From the NCBI GenBank assembly GCA_964236535.1, contig CAXSEF010000066.1, positions 1-18,476 on the forward strand: a DNA stretch of 18,476 nucleotides, in the 5' to 3' direction. The DNA comes from CAXSEF01 sp964236535. GTDB taxonomy: Bacteria; Pseudomonadota; Alphaproteobacteria; Acetobacterales; Acetobacteraceae. The position numbers and the translations under genes are program-made. Of the stretch, positions 16,087-18,476 are shown in pieces (position 1 is the stretch's first letter; each line of letters opens with the position of its first letter). Under the pieces are notes generated by a model, which searched no databases, was not told where the DNA came from, and saw nothing but the letters and a program-made list of their open reading frames with translations.

Positions 16087-16214
16087 GACCCGATCATGGT
16101 CAAGCAGCGGGCTCGATAGAAGCCCTGTGGTCAGCCGGGCCGTCAAATCTTGGCTGGTCGCGCATGGCTCGTCGCGACGCCGATGTTTTGTGCCGGACCA
16201 GACAACAGTGATCG

Positions 16215-16236
16215 CCCGCGGCGCCGGTGCCGCGGG
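16215..16236. repeat. Perfect GC hairpin, 8-bp stem and 6-base loop
   Basis: CCCGCGGC at 16215-16222 pairs exactly with GCCGCGGG at 16229-16236 around GCCGGT. No T tract follows on either strand, so a canonical terminator is unlikely. It stands about 130 bases upstream of the minus-strand lipoprotein frame. Confidence 0.6.
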
Positions 16237-16280
16237 TGGACGCTTGGCCAAATGCCCCGCCCTGGGCTACCGCTCGCAGC

Positions 16281-16294
16281 GGGCTGATCAGCCC
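16281..16294. repeat. 14-bp perfect palindrome
   Basis: GGGCTGATCAGCCC is fully self-complementary, as expected for a dimeric regulator site or a short cruciform. It is 208 bases upstream of the 16502 gene. No second copy was seen in the window. Confidence 0.45.
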
Positions 16295-16501
16295 ATGCCG
16301 TTTGGCCCTCGACTGCGTGGCGCGGCAGCAGTTCCAGGCCACCAGCTCGACACCGGCTGATCGCCCGAGGCGCACGTAAGGCATCATGGCCGGCCCGGTC
16401 GCGCCAGCCAGACTGCGGCTAAGGCCTGCGCCGTGCGTGCCGCTTCCGCCTGCGCAACCCGCGCCGGCGGCATCGCCCGTCATGGGCACAGGAGCAGAAC
16501 C

Positions 16502-16843
16502 ATGTCCGAACCTCTGAGCAACGAGACGGCGGCGCTCGCGCTGCAGAACCTTCCGGCGCTGATCGGGCTGGTGGCCGGCAACCGGCTGGCCACGGTGAAC
16601 GCCACCATCCAGGCGGCACTTACCAATGCTGATGCCGACTCGTCGGGCGAGATCAGTCGCCTGCAGGCCGCGTTCGACAAGTTCGAGGACAGTAACCCGT
16701 TGGTGGCCGAGGCGCTTGCGGCGGCTCGGCAGGCTTCTATCGTGCTCGGCCTGCAGTTTCCGAGCGAGGAGCAGATCTTCGCCCAGGTAAAGGCAGCGGC
16801 CGTAGACCTGATCGGCGCCTTTCGCGCCCGCCCCATGCGGTAG
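16502..16843 (+). CDS. 113-residue orphan protein with an EF-hand-like loop
   Basis: I do not recognise a family. The protein is predicted to be mostly helical and soluble, with no signal peptide or membrane segment. Residues 44-55 (DADSSGEISRLQ) fit the calcium-binding EF-hand loop at positions 1, 3, 5, 6 and 8. Position 12 is Gln instead of Glu, and the segment lies between two potential helices. Only one such loop is present. The ATG at 16502 has AGGAG at 16490-16494 seven bases upstream, the best SD in this region, and supports a real gene. The frame is open slightly upstream to 16433 without a good start. tRNA-Pro follows on the opposite strand. Confidence 0.7.
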   Translation: MSEPLSNETAALALQNLPALIGLVAGNRLATVNATIQAALTNADADSSGEISRLQAAFDKFEDSNPLVAEALAAARQASIVLGLQFPSEEQIFAQVKAAAVDLIGAFRARPMR

Positions 16844-16926
16844 CCATCGACGTCGGTGGACGATTGGCCGCACCGTCCATTGTGCAGCGAAGCAGTGCTG
16901 CAGCGCGCTGGAGACCCCGCAAACTC

Positions 16927-17003
16927 TGGTCGGAGTGAGAGGATTCGAACCTCCGGCCCCTGCGTCCCGAACACAGTGCTCTACCAGGCTGAGCTACACT
17001 CCG
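16927..17003 (-). tRNA. tRNA-Pro(CGG), CCA end encoded
   Basis: The minus strand folds into a complete cloverleaf. The acceptor stem CGGAGTG pairs with CACTCCG, and the D arm contains GCTCAGCCTGGTAGAGC. The anticodon stem CTGTG/CGCAG (one G-T pair) carries the loop TTCGGGA, giving anticodon CGG, and the T arm contains GGTTCGAATCC. The discriminator base is A and the CCA tail is genome-encoded (complement of 16927-16929). It reads proline codon CCG, frequent in this GC-rich genome. A matching promoter lies just upstream. Confidence 0.97.
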
Positions 17004-17014
17004 ACTGTGGCGCG

Positions 17015-17043
17015 GCTATAGCCGCTGTCCCGGTGCGGAGCAA
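17015..17043 (-). promoter_or_regulatory. Candidate promoter of tRNA-Pro
   Basis: On the minus strand, TTGCTC (complement of 17038-17043) and TATAGC (complement of 17015-17020) are 17 bases apart. The -10 box ends 11 bases before the mature 5' end of the tRNA, a normal distance for a short tRNA leader. Confidence 0.45.
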
Positions 17044-17055
17044 GCGGCAAGCCAT

Positions 17056-17082
17056 CCCGCCAGGGTTCAAGCCCTTGGCGGG
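17056..17082 (-). terminator. Strong stem-loop between the LOG gene and tRNA-Pro
   Basis: CCCGCCAGGG at 17056-17065 pairs with CCC (17072-17074) and TGGCGGG (17076-17082), with one bulged T and the loop TTCAAG. This gives ten base pairs. It lies 155 bases past the LOG stop and just before the tRNA promoter, so it may end LOG transcription. There is no T tract. Its 3' arm is copy 2 of the repeat also found at 7146-7167. Confidence 0.4.
17061..17082. repeat. Copy 2 of a two-copy intergenic repeat
   Basis: This segment matches 7146-7167 at 19 of 22 positions, with the last 15 identical (17068-17082). Here it forms most of one hairpin between the LOG-family gene and tRNA-Pro. Confidence 0.55.
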
Positions 17083-17237
17083 ATTGCGTGCCGGACGGTG
17101 CACCAGATCTTGCGATACCCTGCCATGCCGGCCTTCTGCCGCACATCTGTCAACCGGCCTCGAAAAGTCCTCGTCCGGAGCATCTGGTCGAAGGCTTCGC
17201 CATGTCCGCCTGGAATTCGGATCCCGCGCGACTCGTT

Positions 17238-17828
17238 TCACAGCCGCCCAGGCACTTCCAAGCCCGCGCCACCCGCATCGAGCCGGCGCAGCGCGGCACC
17301 CACGTCCGGTACCACCTCGAACAGCAACGCGGTCTCCTCTCCGGCAAACCCGTCCTGCACCGCGGCCGCGAGTGCACCCAGCAGCCCGCGCGCCCAGCCG
17401 CCGACATCGCAGATCACCACCGGCTTGTCGTGAAGCCCAAGCTGGCGCCAGGTGATGATCTCCACCGTCTCGTCGAGCGTGCCCAGCCCGCCCGGCATCG
17501 TCACAAACGCATCGGCGAGCGCGAACATGCGCTGCTTGCGACTGTGCATACTGTCGGTAATCACGAGGTCGGCGACCCCTGCATGCGCCACCTCCCGGCG
17601 CGTGAGGAATTCGGGAATCACCCCGCTCACATCGCCGCCTCCCTCCAGCACCGCATCGGCCACCACGCCCATCAGCCCGATGCGCCCTCCGCCGTAGATC
17701 AGCCGTATGGAGCGCCGCGCGAGACCGGCACCCAGCTCCCGCGCCGCCTGCGTCATCGCCGCGTCGTGCCCGTTGCGCGAGCCACAGAACACGGCCACGG
17801 AACGGATTGGTAACGCGGGGGACGGCAT
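17238..17828 (-). CDS. LOG-family protein (nucleoside 5'-monophosphate phosphoribohydrolase type)
   Basis: This 196-residue cytosolic protein is of the TIGR00730/LOG family, whose members cleave AMP or cytokinin riboside monophosphates to the base and ribose-5-phosphate. IRSVAVFCGS opens the Rossmann-like fold, then YGGGRIGLMG (45-54), MHSRKQRMF (94-102) and the catalytic signature PGGLGTLDE (112-120). The ATG complementary to 17826-17828 is supported by GGAG six bases upstream on the minus strand. The frame is open further upstream but without conserved sequence. The bacterial substrate is often AMP, so it could feed adenine to Apt, but that is inference. Confidence 0.92.
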   Translation of the reverse strand: MPSPALPIRSVAVFCGSRNGHDAAMTQAARELGAGLARRSIRLIYGGGRIGLMGVVADAVLEGGGDVSGVIPEFLTRREVAHAGVADLVITDSMHSRKQRMFALADAFVTMPGGLGTLDETVEIITWRQLGLHDKPVVICDVGGWARGLLGALAAAVQDGFAGEETALLFEVVPDVGAALRRLDAGGAGLEVPGRL

Positions 17829-17956
17829 GGCATGCTCCGCTTTGTCGCCCGTGGCGCTGCGGCGCGGCCCGTGCGGCTGACCGGCCGGCGATCCGGCCCT
17901 GTGTGGCGAAGCACGCGCAGCGATGCAACCATGTGCGACGCCGCGCGGAGGATCAA

Positions 17957-18025
17957 ATGCGTTCACAGCGACGAAGCCGCTCCCGGCCGCGGCGGACCGA
18001 TACCGGTCTGCAGCCCGTGCGGTGA
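17957..18025 (+). CDS. Possible 22-codon Arg/Ser-rich leader ORF
   Basis: The ATG at 17957 follows a strong SD, GGAGG at 17947-17951, five bases away. The frame encodes 22 residues beginning MRSQRRSRSRPRR and ends at TGA 18023-18025, overlapping the GTG start of the cupin gene (GTGA). The cupin start has no SD of its own, so the small frame could couple its translation. It may instead be an accident of GC-rich sequence. Confidence 0.3.
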   Translation: MRSQRRSRSRPRRTDTGLQPVR

Positions 18026-18383
18026 TCGACCTTCGCGACGCTTCCAACACGGCTGCCGAGGTCCGCGCTGTGCTGGACCTCCAGCCGCATCCGGAGGGTG
18101 GCTGCTATCGCGAGACCTGGCGCGACCACCAAGATAGCGGCGAGCGCGGCGCCGGCACCGCGATCCTGTTCCTGCTTGAGGCGGGCGAGCGCAGCCGCTG
18201 GCACCGCGTCGACGCTGCGGAGCTCTGGCTGTGGCAGGCGGGCGCTCCGCTGGCGCTCGGCCTCGGCACGGTGGCGGGCGGCCAGCACCCTTCGGGAACG
18301 CGGCCCTCGCGCCCTGCACGGTGGCAGCGGGAACAGGTGCGATCTCGGCAGGACGTAACGACACGGTGGCTCCCCCCTCGGCT
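18022..18383 (+). pseudogene. Truncated DUF985-type cupin gene
   Basis: From GTG 18022 the frame encodes LDLQPHPEGGCYRETWR (18-34), then TAILFLLEAGERSRWHRVDAAELW (46-69) and QAGAPLAL (72-79). This is the N-terminal two thirds of a DUF985 cupin, an often uncharacterised sugar-epimerase-like fold; the PHPEGG and WHRVDA motifs are diagnostic. After about 18260 the similarity stops. The expected GPDLAAGQxPQ, WQ and GFE segments are not present in order, although the frame stays open to the window end. A transposase remnant begins near 18384 in another frame. The gene is therefore probably disrupted and non-functional. The 3' boundary given is approximate. Confidence 0.65.
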
Positions 18384-18404
18384 GACCTACAGCAAGTTAG
18401 GTCA
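18383..18404. repeat. 7-bp inverted repeat at the cupin/IS junction
   Basis: TGACCTA at 18383-18389 and TAGGTCA at 18398-18404 are exact reverse complements around an 8-base loop. They lie where cupin-derived sequence gives way to transposase-derived sequence. Confidence 0.45.
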
Positions 18405-18476
18405 ACACGGAGCCAGTGAATGGCCATGGGCATGTCGGGCGTCAGCAAGAGCCAGGTGTCGCGGCTGTGTGCCGAA
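18384..18476 (+). mobile_element. Decayed internal fragment of an IS256-family transposase
   Basis: In one frame the sequence reads DLQQVRSTRSQ, a TGA at 18417-18419, then MAMGMSGVSKSQVSRLCAE to the window edge. This corresponds to the internal LQGVSTRxVDDLVxAMGMSGxSKSQVSRLCAE block of IS256/Mutator-type transposases. The VDDLV stretch is shortened and replaced by a stop codon, and the roughly 130 N-terminal residues are absent upstream. The element is thus a 5'-truncated, mutated remnant; its 3' part lies outside the window. Confidence 0.75.

Larger units (their letters stand above)
16087..16501. other. 415-bp gap without a recognisable gene
   Basis: No frame here shows a convincing start, codon pattern or known motif. 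It contains a perfect 8-bp-stem hairpin at 16215-16236, a 14-bp palindrome at 16281-16294, and near its end the SD of the 16502 gene (GGAG at 16491-16494). It presumably holds the promoters of the flanking genes, but I cannot identify clear boxes. Confidence 0.6.

Noticed and set aside
16100..16873. A 257-codon minus-strand frame across the gap and the 16502 gene
   Set aside because: It has no motif or SD, and its composition is that of a shadow frame opposite the SD-led 16502 gene.
16927..17003. tRNA-Pro as an integration site for a genomic island
   Set aside because: I looked for a second copy of the tRNA 3' end in the window and found none, and no integrase is present.

Overview
The window reads as a chromosomal segment of a high-GC alphaproteobacterium, most likely of the order Rhodospirillales and plausibly Acetobacteraceae. 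The evidence is very GC-rich coding sequence, a separate cytochrome b and cytochrome c1 pair of an alphaproteobacterial bc1 complex, UbiG of ubiquinone synthesis, a DUF2842-like membrane protein and a DUF3309-like mini-protein. The taxonomic placement is inference from gene content and style; no rRNA is present.

Layout. (1) 223-2258: petB and petC, start/stop overlapping, with a candidate promoter at 109-137 and no Rieske gene visible upstream. (2) 2351-4992: mtnP, a renalase-like FAD oxidoreductase and ubiG, closely spaced on the same strand. (3) 5125-6175: a tiny DUF3309-like gene, then a decayed D-Ala-D-Ala dipeptidase (VanX) pseudogene and a short tandem repeat. (4) apt on the minus strand, diverging from a DUF2842-like gene. 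(5) 7276-15911: a long plus-strand run proA-nadD-rsfS-rlmH-SbcD/YhaO-like nuclease-YhaN-like ATPase-class II aldolase, with three start/stop overlaps and mostly short gaps, so probably one operon. (6) 15912-17237: a sparse stretch with a putative mini-lipoprotein, a 415-bp gap, a 113-residue orphan protein and tRNA-Pro(CGG). (7) 17238-18476: a LOG-family gene on the minus strand, then a truncated DUF985-type cupin gene running into a decayed IS256-family transposase remnant at the window edge.

How the genes fit together. The bc1 subunits and UbiG belong to quinone-based respiration. MtnP releases adenine and methylthioribose-1-phosphate from methylthioadenosine; Apt can recapture the adenine as AMP. 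The class II aldolase at 15234 could serve a methylthio-sugar shunt, but that link is inference. NadD, RsfS and RlmH are NAD and ribosome housekeeping genes often found together after proA. The SbcD/YhaN pair is a DNA-processing nuclease/ATPase module attached to that operon.

I do not see a clear previously undescribed multi-gene system. The most noteworthy items are the vanX pseudogene with an in-frame amber codon before its catalytic EWWH motif, an apparent ATC start codon for rsfS, the cupin/IS256 scar with an SD-led 22-codon ORF in front, an EF-hand-like loop in the 113-residue orphan, and a two-copy intergenic repeat.
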